Assembly: GCA_021770825.1 (NCBI GenBank)
Contig: JAETQD010000001.1
Coordinates: 124,001-188,000, forward strand
DNA length: 64,000 nt
Reading direction: 5' to 3'
DNA from: Clostridium sp.
GTDB lineage: Bacteria; Bacillota; Clostridia; Lachnospirales; Lachnospiraceae
The notes under the pieces are model-generated. The model did no database searches, was not told where the DNA came from, and saw nothing but the letters and a program-made list of their open reading frames with translations. Both the position numbers and the translations under genes were made by a program. Of this stretch, positions 8,065 to 16,748 are shown one piece after another. Numbering within the stretch: position 1 is the first letter of the stretch; the number at the start of each line of letters is the position of its first letter.

Positions 8065-8964
8065 TTAAATCCCCCCCTTGTATACGCCTGCGGCTTTTGC
8101 CATTGCCAGGGTTCTCTTGGCTCCGTCATAGAAAGCAATGTCGATCATCTTTCCGTCCACGGTAAATACGCCGATTCCCTTTGCTTTCTTATCCTCAATT
8201 TCACGAACCACCTTTTCTGCAAAGATGATTTCCTTTTCCTTCGGTGTGAAGATTTTATGTACCACTGCGATCTGTCTGGGATTTACCAGGGATTTTCCAT
8301 CAAATCCCATGAGCTTGATCATCTCTGTTTCTTTCTCAAAGCCCTCCATGTCGTCCAGATTTGTGAATACCGTATCCCAGCACTGGACGCCTGCGGCTCT
8401 GGCTGCCATAATCATGTGCTGTCTGGCTCCCATGAGTTCCACTCCGGTTCCGGTGATGGTGGTCTGAAGGTCTTTCGTATAGTCGCCGCCGGAAAGGGCA
8501 ATTCCGATCAGGCGGTCAGAGGACTGGCAGATCTCCAGGGCGTTTAACACGCCGCGGCAGGATTCCAGGGCTGCCATCAAAAGCGTGCTTCCCTCTTCCC
8601 TTCCAAACTCTCTCTCGGCTGCCAGCACATGTTCCTCAACGGTCTTTACGTCTTTGGCACTCTCGGTCTTTGCGATACGGATGGTATCGGCGCCGCCGGC
8701 CACACAGACGCGGATGTCTTCCTTCCAGTGGGGCGTGTCCAAACCGTTAATGCGAACCACCCGCTCCACGCCGTGGTAGTCGATTTCCTGCAGTGCATGG
8801 AACAGGGAATATCTGGCCGCGTCCTTCTGGTTTTCCGCCACCGCATCCTCAAGGTCCAGCATGATGGAGTCCGGTTTGTAAATATAGGGATCCTTAATCA
8901 GTCCCGGTTTCTGGCAGTTTAAAAACATCATGGAACGTCTTAAACGTTTTTTATTGGGATGCAT
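8065..8964 (-). CDS. citE: Citrate lyase beta subunit (citryl-ACP lyase)
   Basis: CitE cleaves citryl-ACP to acetyl-ACP and oxaloacetate with Mg2+. The 299-residue protein belongs to the HpcH/HpaI aldolase/citrate lyase family, with RRSMMFLNCQKP, DSIMLDLEDAVAENQKD, VVRINGLDTP and ALSGGDYTKDL. The ATG at 8964 overlaps the citD stop (TAATG) and has GGGGAGG within citD, so I reject the longer frame that starts at 9027. Coupled translation with citD and citF fits a fixed-ratio enzyme complex. Confidence 0.95.
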   Translation of the reverse strand: MHPNKKRLRRSMMFLNCQKPGLIKDPYIYKPDSIMLDLEDAVAENQKDAARYSLFHALQEIDYHGVERVVRINGLDTPHWKEDIRVCVAGGADTIRIAKTESAKDVKTVEEHVLAAEREFGREEGSTLLMAALESCRGVLNALEICQSSDRLIGIALSGGDYTKDLQTTITGTGVELMGARQHMIMAARAAGVQCWDTVFTNLDDMEGFEKETEMIKLMGFDGKSLVNPRQIAVVHKIFTPKEKEIIFAEKVVREIEDKKAKGIGVFTVDGKMIDIAFYDGAKRTLAMAKAAGVYKGGI

Positions 8965-9263
8965 TACTGAATCACACCTCCCCACGGAAGATTTTCTGTG
9001 ATGCCGTTGGAACGGTACACAGCACATTCAATTCTTGCCTTTAAGGTGCAGTCAAGGGCGCCCTTATCAAAGATCGTCACCTTTCCGTTTTCCACATTGA
9101 GCCGTTTCAATGTCTCAAGGGCCACGTTCCGGATCTGTCGTCCATACTGATGAATCACGCTGCTTTCGATGGTGAGCTCAATTCCGTTGTCACCCGGCTC
9201 CACGGTGATCTGTGCATCGCTGGATTCCAGGGTCCCCGCCACGGCAGTTTTTCTGATTTCCAT
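8964..9263 (-). CDS. citD: Citrate lyase acyl carrier protein (gamma subunit)
   Basis: CitD carries the 2'-(5''-triphosphoribosyl)-3'-dephospho-CoA prosthetic group on a serine. That serine is in GTLESSD, with Ser14 the expected attachment site. The length (99 residues) and the Leu/Ile-rich fold are standard. The ATG at 9263 has an AGGAGG site seven bases upstream. It is the first gene of the operon and needs a CitX enzyme to become active; the only CitX domain in the window is in the divergent neighbour. Confidence 0.95.
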   Translation of the reverse strand: MEIRKTAVAGTLESSDAQITVEPGDNGIELTIESSVIHQYGRQIRNVALETLKRLNVENGKVTIFDKGALDCTLKARIECAVYRSNGITENLPWGGVIQ

Positions 9264-9322
9264 ATTAACCCCTCCTGTGTTTGTCTGGCCTGCGGCCGTT
9301 TTTCTTTCCTTTATCTGGAAGT

Positions 9323-9352
9323 ATCATAGCATTCAGGCGCTTTTAAATCCAA
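9323..9352 (-). promoter_or_regulatory. Putative promoter of citDEF-transporter
   Basis: On the minus strand TTGGAT (9347-9352) and TATGAT (9323-9328) are 18 bases apart, about 60 bases before the citD ATG. The weak -35 fits a promoter that needs an activator such as a LysR-type protein. Confidence 0.55.
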
Positions 9353-9370
9353 TATATATCCGTCTATGTT

Positions 9371-9392
9371 CCATATAAGGATTTTCTTATGG
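9371..9392. promoter_or_regulatory. Candidate LysR-type operator between divergent citrate promoters
   Basis: The stretch has the dyad TAAG-N6-CTTA (9376-9389) inside a wider imperfect palindrome, CCAT to ATGG. Its position, upstream of the citD -35 and just upstream of the lysR-citX -35, is where LysR proteins usually bind to act on a divergent pair. No binding data are implied. Confidence 0.45.
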
Positions 9393-9403
9393 TCTCTTGA
9401 TTC

Positions 9404-9432
9404 TTGAGTTTCCCGGACATTTATGCTACCAT
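9404..9432 (+). promoter_or_regulatory. Putative promoter of the lysR-citX gene
   Basis: TTGAGT (9404-9409) and TACCAT (9427-9432) are 17 bases apart and lie 38 bases before the ATG at 9470, which has GGGAGG as ribosome site. Confidence 0.5.
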
Positions 9433-9469
9433 AGGAAGCAGACGATGCACACGGCAGGGAGGTTATGGA

Positions 9470-10996
9470 ATGAACGAAAAGCATATGTTATATATACTGA
9501 CCGTCTTAAAGGAAGGCAGCTTCACGGCTGCTGCAAGAAAGCTCTATGTTTCGCAGCCGTCCTTAAGCCAGATCATCAAAACGGCCGAATCCAATCTGGG
9601 AGCTCCGATTTTCAACCGGAATACGGACCCCATTTCCCTGACACCTGCCGGGCAGCTTTACGTGGATGCCGCAAGACAGATCACCACCATTTCCACCAAC
9701 TTAAAAAAACAGATTGAGGAGTTAAGCAACGAAGAATTCGGCAAGCTGCGCCTTGGAATCTCTGTCCAGCGGGGAATGGAAATTCTTCCATATATTTATC
9801 CGCGTTTTAAAAAGATGTTCCCCCATGTGGACCTGGAGCTCCATGAACAGGGTTCCGCTTCCATGGAGCGGAGCGTTTTGGAGGGGACTGTGGGTATTGC
9901 CCTTTTGACCACCTCCCCCAGGCATGAGGAACTGGTCTACGACTTAATCCAGCAGGAAAATCTTGTGCTGCTGGTCAACAAAAACTGCCGCCTGGCGAAC
10001 CGTATTGTCCCCGGAACTCCCATTGACATAGCGGAAGCCAGGGAGGAAACCTTCATCTGCAGCAAGCCAGGCCACTCGGTCCGCACCATCCTGGATACCC
10101 TTTTCATCACCAGGGACTTAAAGCCCCATGTGGGCCTGGAGACCATCAGTATTGAGATCGGAAAATATGTGGTGGCCACAAGCCCGGTGGTCATGGCCTG
10201 TCCTGATGCCTATGCAGACACCGGCAACAAGGACTCCTCCCCTTACTACACCTACCCCATTCTGGGGGTGGAAAATCCCAGGCATTTTTATGCCTGCTAC
10301 CGGAAAGATTTGTACCTGACCAAATATATGCGCGGCTTTTTAAAACTGCTCCATGAGATCAAAGACCAGCCCGGCGGACTCCATGGACAGGGAGAACGGC
10401 TTTCCAAAACAGAAGAGCCGGACTATGACGCCCTGGCTGCGGCCGCAAGGGCCCTTGTGGGAACTGAGGTGGAACTTTCCCATATGCTAAACGCCAGGGA
10501 ACGGCGGGTTTTCCTCCAGGAAAAGCTCCTCTCCTCCTATAAAAGCCCTCTGGTCTCCTTTACCTTAAATATCCCGGGGCCCGTGAAGGTGCTTCCCCTT
10601 GTGCCTGATGCCTTTCTGGCCGGAATCTCTTCCATTGAGGACAGCTTAAGAAAGCAGGGGCTGACGGTTCTTTCCAGGGAATTTCTTACGGAAAAGACAG
10701 GGCTTGAGGCATTCTGGGCCGTGGATGCCCTCAAAAGCAAATTAAAACAAATAGCCGTCTCCATTGAGGACGGTACCCCTCTGGGACGGCTTTTCGACAT
10801 TGATATCATAGGCACAGACGGAAAGAAGGTGTCCAGAAAAGAGCTTGGACTTTCCGGAAGGACCTGCCTCATCTGCGGCGGTCCTGCCCACGCCTGTGCC
10901 AGAAGCCGGACTCATACGGTGAACGAACTTACGGATACCATCACATCCATATTAAGAAAGGAATTGACGGAAACATGGCATTTGACGGAATTGTAA
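9470..10996 (+). CDS. LysR-type regulator fused to CitX (apo-citrate lyase phosphoribosyl-dephospho-CoA transferase)
   Basis: One uninterrupted 508-residue frame holds two complete proteins. Residues about 1-60 are a LysR winged helix-turn-helix (GSFTAAARKLYVSQPSLSQ), and about 90-295 form the LysR effector-binding domain. After a short linker, residues about 330-505 match CitX, which attaches the prosthetic group to citrate lyase ACP. Visible motifs are PLVSFTLNIPGPVK (360-373), PLGRLFDIDI (437-446) and the cysteine motif CLICGGPAHACARSR (466-480). The ATG at 9470 has a GGGAGG site; an upstream start at 9404 would lie in the promoter. It is divergent from citDEF, so the protein probably both regulates and matures citrate lyase. 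Its end overlaps rqcH by 22 bases. Confidence 0.9.
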   Translation: MNEKHMLYILTVLKEGSFTAAARKLYVSQPSLSQIIKTAESNLGAPIFNRNTDPISLTPAGQLYVDAARQITTISTNLKKQIEELSNEEFGKLRLGISVQRGMEILPYIYPRFKKMFPHVDLELHEQGSASMERSVLEGTVGIALLTTSPRHEELVYDLIQQENLVLLVNKNCRLANRIVPGTPIDIAEAREETFICSKPGHSVRTILDTLFITRDLKPHVGLETISIEIGKYVVATSPVVMACPDAYADTGNKDSSPYYTYPILGVENPRHFYACYRKDLYLTKYMRGFLKLLHEIKDQPGGLHGQGERLSKTEEPDYDALAAAARALVGTEVELSHMLNARERRVFLQEKLLSSYKSPLVSFTLNIPGPVKVLPLVPDAFLAGISSIEDSLRKQGLTVLSREFLTEKTGLEAFWAVDALKSKLKQIAVSIEDGTPLGRLFDIDIIGTDGKKVSRKELGLSGRTCLICGGPAHACARSRTHTVNELTDTITSILRKELTETWHLTEL

Positions 10997-12717
10997 TCGC
11001 CAATCTGGTACATGACTTAAACCAGAAAATCCTCTCCGGCCGGATTTCCAAAATCGCCCAGCCGGAAAAAGACGAACTTTTATTTACCATAAAGGGAAAC
11101 CGGGAGAACGTAAAGCTTTTGATCTCAGCCAACGCCAGTCTCCCGCTCATCTACTTTACAGAAACCAATAAACCAAGCCCCATGACGGCTCCCAATTTCT
11201 GTATGCTTTTAAGAAAACACATCGCCAACGGACGGATTGTTTCCATAACCCAGCCGGGAATGGAACGTGTCATCCGCATAGAGGTGGAACACCTGGATGA
11301 GATGGGCGATCTGAGACGGAAATATATTCTGATCGAGTTAATGGGAAAGCACAGCAATATTATTTTCTGCGATGAGAATGACATGATTTTAGACAGCATC
11401 AAGCACATCTCCGCCCAGGTAAGCTCTGTGCGGGAGGTGCTTCCGGGACGCACCTATTTTATTCCCCACTCTGACGAAAAGAAGAATCCGCTGGAGATTT
11501 CCGAGGAAGAATTCAAAGAAAAAATCGGCGCCACGCCCCAGAACCTTTCCAAGGCCCTGTATATGAACTTAACGGGCTTAAGCCCTGTGGCCGCCGCCCA
11601 GATCTGTCACCTGGCCTCCATGGACGGGGATATTTCCGCCAGGGAATGCTCCGATGCGGAGCTTACCCACCTCTACCACGCCTTAAACTGGATGATGGAC
11701 GATGTGCGGGAAGGAAACTTCTCCCCCAATATCGTTTACCAGGGAGAAAAGCCTGTGGAATTTTCTTCCGTTCCTCTCACCATGTATGAGGGAAGCGATT
11801 ACCGTCTTGTGGACTATCCCACCATCAGCGAGCTTTTGGAACGGTACTATGCAGAAAAGAATGCCGTGTCCAGAATCCACCAGAAGTCCACAGATTTAAG
11901 AAAGATCGTAGCAACAGCCTTAGAGCGTACATCCCGGAAGCTGGACCTGCAGCAAAAACAGTTGAAGGATACGGAAAAAAGGGAAAAATTCAGAATTTAC
12001 GGAGAACTTTTAAACACTTACGGATATGGACTCTCCGGCGGGGAAAAGAGCCTTCAGTGTCTGAATTACTATGATAATACAGAAATCACCATCCCCCTGG
12101 ACCCCACTCTGACTGCCAGGGAAAATGCACAGAAATTTTTTGATAAATATAATAAACAGAAGCGGACCTTCGAGGCCGTGACGGAGCAGCTTGTGCAGAC
12201 AAAGGCAGAGCTTCTTCACCTGGAATCCATCGCCACCTCTCTGGATATCGCAAGGCTTGAGGATGACCTGGTGCAGATCAAGGAAGAGCTGGTGGAGTAC
12301 GGCTACATCAAACGCCGCTATACGGGCGGAAAGAAGCCGAAAATCACCAGCAAGCCCTACCACTATCTTTCCTCCGACGGCTTCCACATCTATGTGGGAA
12401 AGAATAACTACCAGAACGAGGAGCTGACCTTCAAGTTCGCAGGCGGCAGCGACTGGTGGTTCCATGCCAAGGGAATCCCCGGCTCCCATGTGATCGTAAA
12501 GGCCGATGGAAAGGAGCTCCCAGACCGGACCTTTGAGGAAGCCGGAGCCCTAGCCGCTTATTACTCCAAGGGCAGAGAAAATGATAAGGTGGAAATCGAC
12601 TACGTACAGAGAAAGACCTTAAAAAAGGTTCCCGGCGCTGCCCCCGGCTTTGTGGTGTACCATACCAACTACTCCCTGGTGGCCTCGCCGAAGCTGACCC
12701 TTAAAGAGGTAAAGTAA
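10975..12717 (+). CDS. rqcH: NFACT family protein, RqcH (Rqc2 homologue)
   Basis: RqcH binds stalled 50S-peptidyl-tRNA complexes and recruits tRNA-Ala to add C-terminal alanine tails that mark failed products for degradation. The 580-residue protein has the NFACT-N domain from residue 1 (MAFDGIVIANLVHDLNQ, then GRISKIAQP). A helix-hairpin/coiled-coil middle follows at about 280-430. The NFACT-R domain comes after about 455 (DGFHIYVGKNNYQNEELTFK, then DWWFHAKGIPGSHV). Older annotations call the family fibronectin-binding protein. The start lies inside the end of lysR-citX, so the two may be partly cotranscribed. The stop overlaps the convergent MATE gene by 17 bases. Confidence 0.93.
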   Translation: MAFDGIVIANLVHDLNQKILSGRISKIAQPEKDELLFTIKGNRENVKLLISANASLPLIYFTETNKPSPMTAPNFCMLLRKHIANGRIVSITQPGMERVIRIEVEHLDEMGDLRRKYILIELMGKHSNIIFCDENDMILDSIKHISAQVSSVREVLPGRTYFIPHSDEKKNPLEISEEEFKEKIGATPQNLSKALYMNLTGLSPVAAAQICHLASMDGDISARECSDAELTHLYHALNWMMDDVREGNFSPNIVYQGEKPVEFSSVPLTMYEGSDYRLVDYPTISELLERYYAEKNAVSRIHQKSTDLRKIVATALERTSRKLDLQQKQLKDTEKREKFRIYGELLNTYGYGLSGGEKSLQCLNYYDNTEITIPLDPTLTARENAQKFFDKYNKQKRTFEAVTEQLVQTKAELLHLESIATSLDIARLEDDLVQIKEELVEYGYIKRRYTGGKKPKITSKPYHYLSSDGFHIYVGKNNYQNEELTFKFAGGSDWWFHAKGIPGSHVIVKADGKELPDRTFEEAGALAAYYSKGRENDKVEIDYVQRKTLKKVPGAAPGFVVYHTNYSLVASPKLTLKEVK

Positions 12718-14065
12718 TGGACTTCTCAAACCGGCGGTACACATAAAAGGACACGGCCACCGTACAGATATCTGCGACGATCTGTGTCCACACAATTCCG
12801 TACATGCCGAATGCGGCATTGAAAAGAAACAGCATGGGAATGTTGAACACTGCCCAGCGGACCACGGCCAGAAACATGGCTTTGCCGCCCTTTCCAACGG
12901 CCTGGAACAGATTCACCAGGTGAAAGCACATGAACATGAAGGGAGTGGCCAGACACCGTACCCTGAGGAAATTGGCCCCGATTCGTACCGTCTCTGCATC
13001 TGCAATGAAGAACCGCAGGATATTGCCCGCAAATATTTCATACAGCACGATGCTGACAGTCGCAATCAAAAGGCCCACCAGCCTGGAAAAGCTTACCACC
13101 TTTTTCATCCGCTCATGATTTCCCGAGGAAAAATTATAGGCAGCAATGGGCATCATTCCCTGGCAGAGGCCGACTCCCACGTTGAGAGGCAGGCGCTCTG
13201 CCTTCAGTACGATTCCAATGGCGGCCAGGGGGATATCTCCGTATCCGGTGGCCAGCTTATCAATGACCACATAAGCCAGGTCAAAGAGCAGCGTTGCCAG
13301 GGCCGCCGGAATTCCCACAAAAAAGACAGACCGGATATGTTCCGTTTCCGGTATGCCTGCCCGCGGGGAAAACGTAAGAACCGTGTCCTTCGGCATCCTG
13401 AGAATCAAAACCAGATAATAAATGCAGACGATCACGTTGGAGCACATGGTGGCAATTCCGGCCGCCGCTGTTTCCATCCCGGACGGGAACAGTACAAACA
13501 TGAAAAGCGGATCCAGAAAAATATTGATGACACCGCCCATGGAAACGCCGAAGCCCGCCTGCCTGGCACATCCCACAGACCGGAGGAGGTTGGCCATGGT
13601 GATGGACATGACCGTCGGCAGAGCCCCTAAGACGATGACGCAGAAGGCGTACTGCCTGGCATATCCGAAGGTGTCACCGCTGGCGCCAAGGAGCCCCAGA
13701 AGCGGGTCCATAAAAAGGGCCGTCATAAAAGAAAAGAAGACGGCCAGTCCAATGGATAAATAAAAGCTGAAAGCCGATACCTTTTTGGCCTGGCGGCTGT
13801 TCCCCGCACCGAGAAGCCTGGAAATCAGGGAGCCGCCTCCCACGCCTGCAAGACCTGCAAGGGAAATGCAGATATTATAAACCGGAAGGATTAAGGACGC
13901 TCCGGCCACCATTAACGGATTGTTGGTCCTCCCTATGTAAAAGGTATCCGCCATATTATAAATCAAAACCACAAGCTGGCCGATGATGGTTGGAATGGCC
14001 AAAGTGGCCAGAGCCTTTGGAATCGGCATGGTCTCAAATACTTCTTTATTACTCTTCTCCTGCAT
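12701..14065 (-). CDS. MATE family efflux transporter
   Basis: MATE carriers export cationic drugs or metabolites in exchange for Na+ or H+. The 454-residue protein has about 12 membrane spans and a typical start (PIPKALATLAIPTIIGQLVV, then YNMADTFYIG). The repeat GASLILPVYN and glycine-rich GGGSLISRLLGAG are also seen. The reading frame extends to 14122, but the ATG at 14065 has an AAGGGGAG site and follows the small membrane gene by 17 bases. It is the last gene of the minus-strand cobalamin block. Whether it exports a corrinoid-related compound is unknown. Confidence 0.9.
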   Translation of the reverse strand: MQEKSNKEVFETMPIPKALATLAIPTIIGQLVVLIYNMADTFYIGRTNNPLMVAGASLILPVYNICISLAGLAGVGGGSLISRLLGAGNSRQAKKVSAFSFYLSIGLAVFFSFMTALFMDPLLGLLGASGDTFGYARQYAFCVIVLGALPTVMSITMANLLRSVGCARQAGFGVSMGGVINIFLDPLFMFVLFPSGMETAAAGIATMCSNVIVCIYYLVLILRMPKDTVLTFSPRAGIPETEHIRSVFFVGIPAALATLLFDLAYVVIDKLATGYGDIPLAAIGIVLKAERLPLNVGVGLCQGMMPIAAYNFSSGNHERMKKVVSFSRLVGLLIATVSIVLYEIFAGNILRFFIADAETVRIGANFLRVRCLATPFMFMCFHLVNLFQAVGKGGKAMFLAVVRWAVFNIPMLFLFNAAFGMYGIVWTQIVADICTVAVSFYVYRRFEKSITLPL

Positions 14066-14082
14066 TGTTTTCTCCCCTTCAA

Positions 14083-14250
14083 TTACTCTTGCATGGGCAG
14101 CAGCATGACACCGTATTCCCAAAAAAGAAGAACGGCTGCACCCAAAAGAATCAGTAAAATACCAAAAAACCGGATTTTGATTGACTTTTTAGGAGAAAAA
14201 AGCAGAAAAAATCCGACGGCTGCCGCCGCCAATCCAGTCAAAAAATACAT
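14083..14250 (-). CDS. Small hydrophobic protein, 55 aa
   Basis: A 55-codon frame starts with ATG at 14250 behind a strong GGGGGG site and ends 17 bases before the MATE start. It predicts two short membrane segments (about residues 2-19 and 27-46) separated by the basic loop SPKKSIKIRF. I recognise no family. The tight spacing to both neighbours and the good ribosome site argue that it is real; a role with the MATE carrier is only a guess. Confidence 0.55.
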   Translation of the reverse strand: MYFLTGLAAAAVGFFLLFSPKKSIKIRFFGILLILLGAAVLLFWEYGVMLLPMQE

Positions 14251-14262
14251 CTGATTCCCCCC

Positions 14263-14517
14263 TTAACGAATCTCTCCAAGTCCCTTTTCGTAGTCCTTTT
14301 TATGCACAAAAATCTCATACTGGTATGTGAGCCCGGCCGGATTTCCTGCGCTTCCAAGCTGCCCCCGGACTGTTCCGCGGCCGGACCAGTTGGACATTCT
14401 GTTCTTCACCTTATACCTGTATTTGATCTTGCAGGCGTCCAGGCGGTCCCGGATTTCATTGAACCGTTTCACATCTGTGCCGAGATAAATCGTTCTGGAA
14501 TTAAAAATCGTAATCAT
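14263..14517 (-). CDS. Hypothetical protein, 84 aa
   Basis: The ATG at 14517 overlaps the cbiC stop (TTATGA), with a GAGGAGA site, so it is translated with cbiC. The product is small, soluble and basic, opening MITIFNSRTIYLGTDVKRF and ending FVHKKDYEKGLGEIR. It resembles small ferredoxin-fold signal-like proteins in general layout, but I cannot assign a family. No cysteines form a metal site. Confidence 0.55.
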   Translation of the reverse strand: MITIFNSRTIYLGTDVKRFNEIRDRLDACKIKYRYKVKNRMSNWSGRGTVRGQLGSAGNPAGLTYQYEIFVHKKDYEKGLGEIR

Positions 14518-15200
14518 AACCGTCTCTCCTCTTTCTGGGCCTGGTACAGCAGGGCGTTGCAGATGGCGGCTGCCACGTTGCTTCCTCCCTTTCTTCCCCT
14601 TGCCACAATGCAGGGCGTTCCTGCCTTAAGAATCAGTTCCTTTGCCTCCACCACATTCACAAAGCCCACCGGGACACCTATGATGAGCCGGGGACAGATT
14701 TTCTTCTCCTGAATCAGTTCATATAACCGCATGAGGGCCGTGGGTGCATTGCCGACGGCATAGATACAATCCGGGTACAGCCTGGCCGCCTTTTCAACAC
14801 TTATGGCTGACCGGGTCATTTTACTCTCTGCCGCCTCTCGTTTCACGTCCTCATCGCCGATAAAACAGTGGACAGAGATTCCATGGCTTTGGGCCGCCCT
14901 CTTATTGATTCCGGAGGCCGCCATAGTGGTGTCTGTGAGGATGGGAACGCCGCTTTCTATGGCTTTTGCGGCCGCATCCATGACACCCGGGGAAAAATAC
15001 AGGGACTGCTTGTAGGAAAAATCTGCCGTTGTGTGAATCACCCGGCAGAGCACAGGAAGCTGCTCTTTGGGGAACGCGCTTACAAATTCCTCCCCCAGCT
15101 CTCCTTTTATGATATCAAAGCTGGCCCTTTCAATCTCCGCAGGCTTTGTGGTGAGAAAGGAAATTCCAGTTTTCTCTCTTAAGCGTTCGGTCCAGTCCAT
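14514..15200 (-). CDS. cbiC: Cobalt-precorrin-8 methylmutase
   Basis: CbiC moves the methyl group from C-11 to C-12 to give cobyrinic acid. The 228-residue protein is of usual length. It has VIHTTADFSY, TDTTMAASGIN and the C-terminal IGVPVGFVNVVEAKE and ARGRKGGSNVAAAICNALL segments that mark the family. The ATG at 15200 has GAGGAGG. It follows cobQ in the operon by 14 bases and overlaps the next gene by 4 bases. Confidence 0.95.
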   Translation of the reverse strand: MDWTERLREKTGISFLTTKPAEIERASFDIIKGELGEEFVSAFPKEQLPVLCRVIHTTADFSYKQSLYFSPGVMDAAAKAIESGVPILTDTTMAASGINKRAAQSHGISVHCFIGDEDVKREAAESKMTRSAISVEKAARLYPDCIYAVGNAPTALMRLYELIQEKKICPRLIIGVPVGFVNVVEAKELILKAGTPCIVARGRKGGSNVAAAICNALLYQAQKEERRL

Positions 15201-15214
15201 GTCTCATGCCTCCT

Positions 15215-16735
15215 CTACATTTTACGGTCTAAAATCCGGTAAATCATATCCATATCCAGGTTTTCCCTTAAAATTCCTGCCAGCTTCTTATACTGCTTTT
15301 CCTTATATCGGAATGCAGAAAACTCCTCCTGGTCTCTGTCATAAAAGCCAGAAGCCGGAACGTTCTTTTTCTCTGCCAGAAAGGTCCAGATGCCTTTCTG
15401 CATGTCCTCCGAGTCAAAGACTCCATGGACATAGGTTCCCCATACAGTTCCTGAGACGCAGCCGTCTTCGTTCCATGTCCCGTTAAAAATCTTTGAAAAG
15501 GGGACGCCTCCTGTTCGTATTGTCTCACCCATGTGGATTTCATAGCCCTCAAACCCGGCGCCGCCAAACTCCTTCGTTTTTCCGGATACTCTGGTTCTGG
15601 TCTTTTTTTCTGCAAAAACCGTTTGGACCGGAAGAAGTCCCATGCCCCGCATGGTTCCCCCTTCTTCCACACCATGGGGGTCCTCCAGCCGTTCTCCAAG
15701 CATCTGGAAGCCGCCGCAGATTCCAAATACAAAAACGCCTTCCCGGGCCTTCTGTAAAATAGCCGCCTCCAGGCCGCACTGTCTTAACCATTTTAAATCG
15801 CCCATGGTGTTCTTGGTTCCGGGAATTACGATCAAATCCACTCCGGACAGCTCCTCTGCCTTTGTCACATAGGAAAGAACAATGCCAGGCAGCCTCTCCA
15901 GCACATTAAAATCCGTGAAATTGGAAATTCTCGGAAGCTTTACCACTGCAATCCGCGCAAAGGCCTCCCGGCCCTTTTTATCAAGAATGGCCCTTTTTCC
16001 CGTCTCAAGCCGCATGGAAAGGCTGTCCTCATCGTCAATATCCACGTCCATATAGGGAACCACTCCGGCCACGGGAATGCGGCACCTGTCGTACAGCATG
16101 GAAAGCCCCGGCTTTAAAATTTCCTTATCTCCCCGGAATTTATTGATCACAAAGGCCTTAATCCGTCTGCGCTCCTCTTCCTCTAAAAGAGCCACAGTCC
16201 CGTAAAGCTGTGCAAACACACCGCCCCGGTCAATGTCTCCTGCAAGAATCACCGGAGCGTCAATGATCTCTGCCAGGCCCATGTTTACAATATCGTTTTC
16301 CCTTAAATTAATTTCCGCCGGGCTTCCTGCGCCCTCCACCACGATGATGTCAAACCGCTCTGCCAGGCTTTCATATGCCCTTTTCACATCGGGAATCAGG
16401 CTCTTTTTCATTTTGAAATATTCCATGGCCGGATAATTTCCGCGCACCTCTCCGTTCACAATAAGCTGGGAACCCATATGGGAGGTGGGCTTTAAAAGAA
16501 TGGGATTCATTGCCACCTCCGGCGAAATCCCGGCGGCCTCCGCCTGCATCACCTGGGCCCGTCCCATTTCAAAGCCGTCCTCCGTGATGTAGGAATTTAA
16601 AGCCATATTCTGGGACTTAAAGGGAGCTGCCGAATACCCGTCCTCTTTAAAAATCCGGCAGAGTCCGGCCACCAGAAAGCTTTTTCCCGCATTGGACATG
16701 GTCCCCTGTATCATAATTACCTTTGCCACAGCCAT
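15215..16735 (-). CDS. cobQ: Cobyric acid synthase
   Basis: CobQ amidates four side chains (b, d, e, g) of adenosylcobyrinic acid a,c-diamide using glutamine and ATP. The 506-residue protein has the P-loop-like [20 protein letters not shown] at the N-terminus, [12 protein letters not shown] in the middle, and a type-1 glutamine amidotransferase domain after about 250. The nucleophile cysteine lies in [12 protein letters not shown], and the His/Glu end is [12 protein letters not shown]. The ATG at 16735 has TGGAGG. It sits between cbiB and cbiC. Confidence 0.95.
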   Translation of the reverse strand: MAVAKVIMIQGTMSNAGKSFLVAGLCRIFKEDGYSAAPFKSQNMALNSYITEDGFEMGRAQVMQAEAAGISPEVAMNPILLKPTSHMGSQLIVNGEVRGNYPAMEYFKMKKSLIPDVKRAYESLAERFDIIVVEGAGSPAEINLRENDIVNMGLAEIIDAPVILAGDIDRGGVFAQLYGTVALLEEEERRRIKAFVINKFRGDKEILKPGLSMLYDRCRIPVAGVVPYMDVDIDDEDSLSMRLETGKRAILDKKGREAFARIAVVKLPRISNFTDFNVLERLPGIVLSYVTKAEELSGVDLIVIPGTKNTMGDLKWLRQCGLEAAILQKAREGVFVFGICGGFQMLGERLEDPHGVEEGGTMRGMGLLPVQTVFAEKKTRTRVSGKTKEFGGAGFEGYEIHMGETIRTGGVPFSKIFNGTWNEDGCVSGTVWGTYVHGVFDSEDMQKGIWTFLAEKKNVPASGFYDRDQEEFSAFRYKEKQYKKLAGILRENLDMDMIYRILDRKM

Positions 16736-16748
16736 TTTCCTCCAGATA

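Noticed and set aside
14122..14122. Longer MATE start at 14122
   Set aside because: The extra 19 residues overlap the small membrane gene and do not look like a MATE N-terminus; the ATG at 14065 has the ribosome site.
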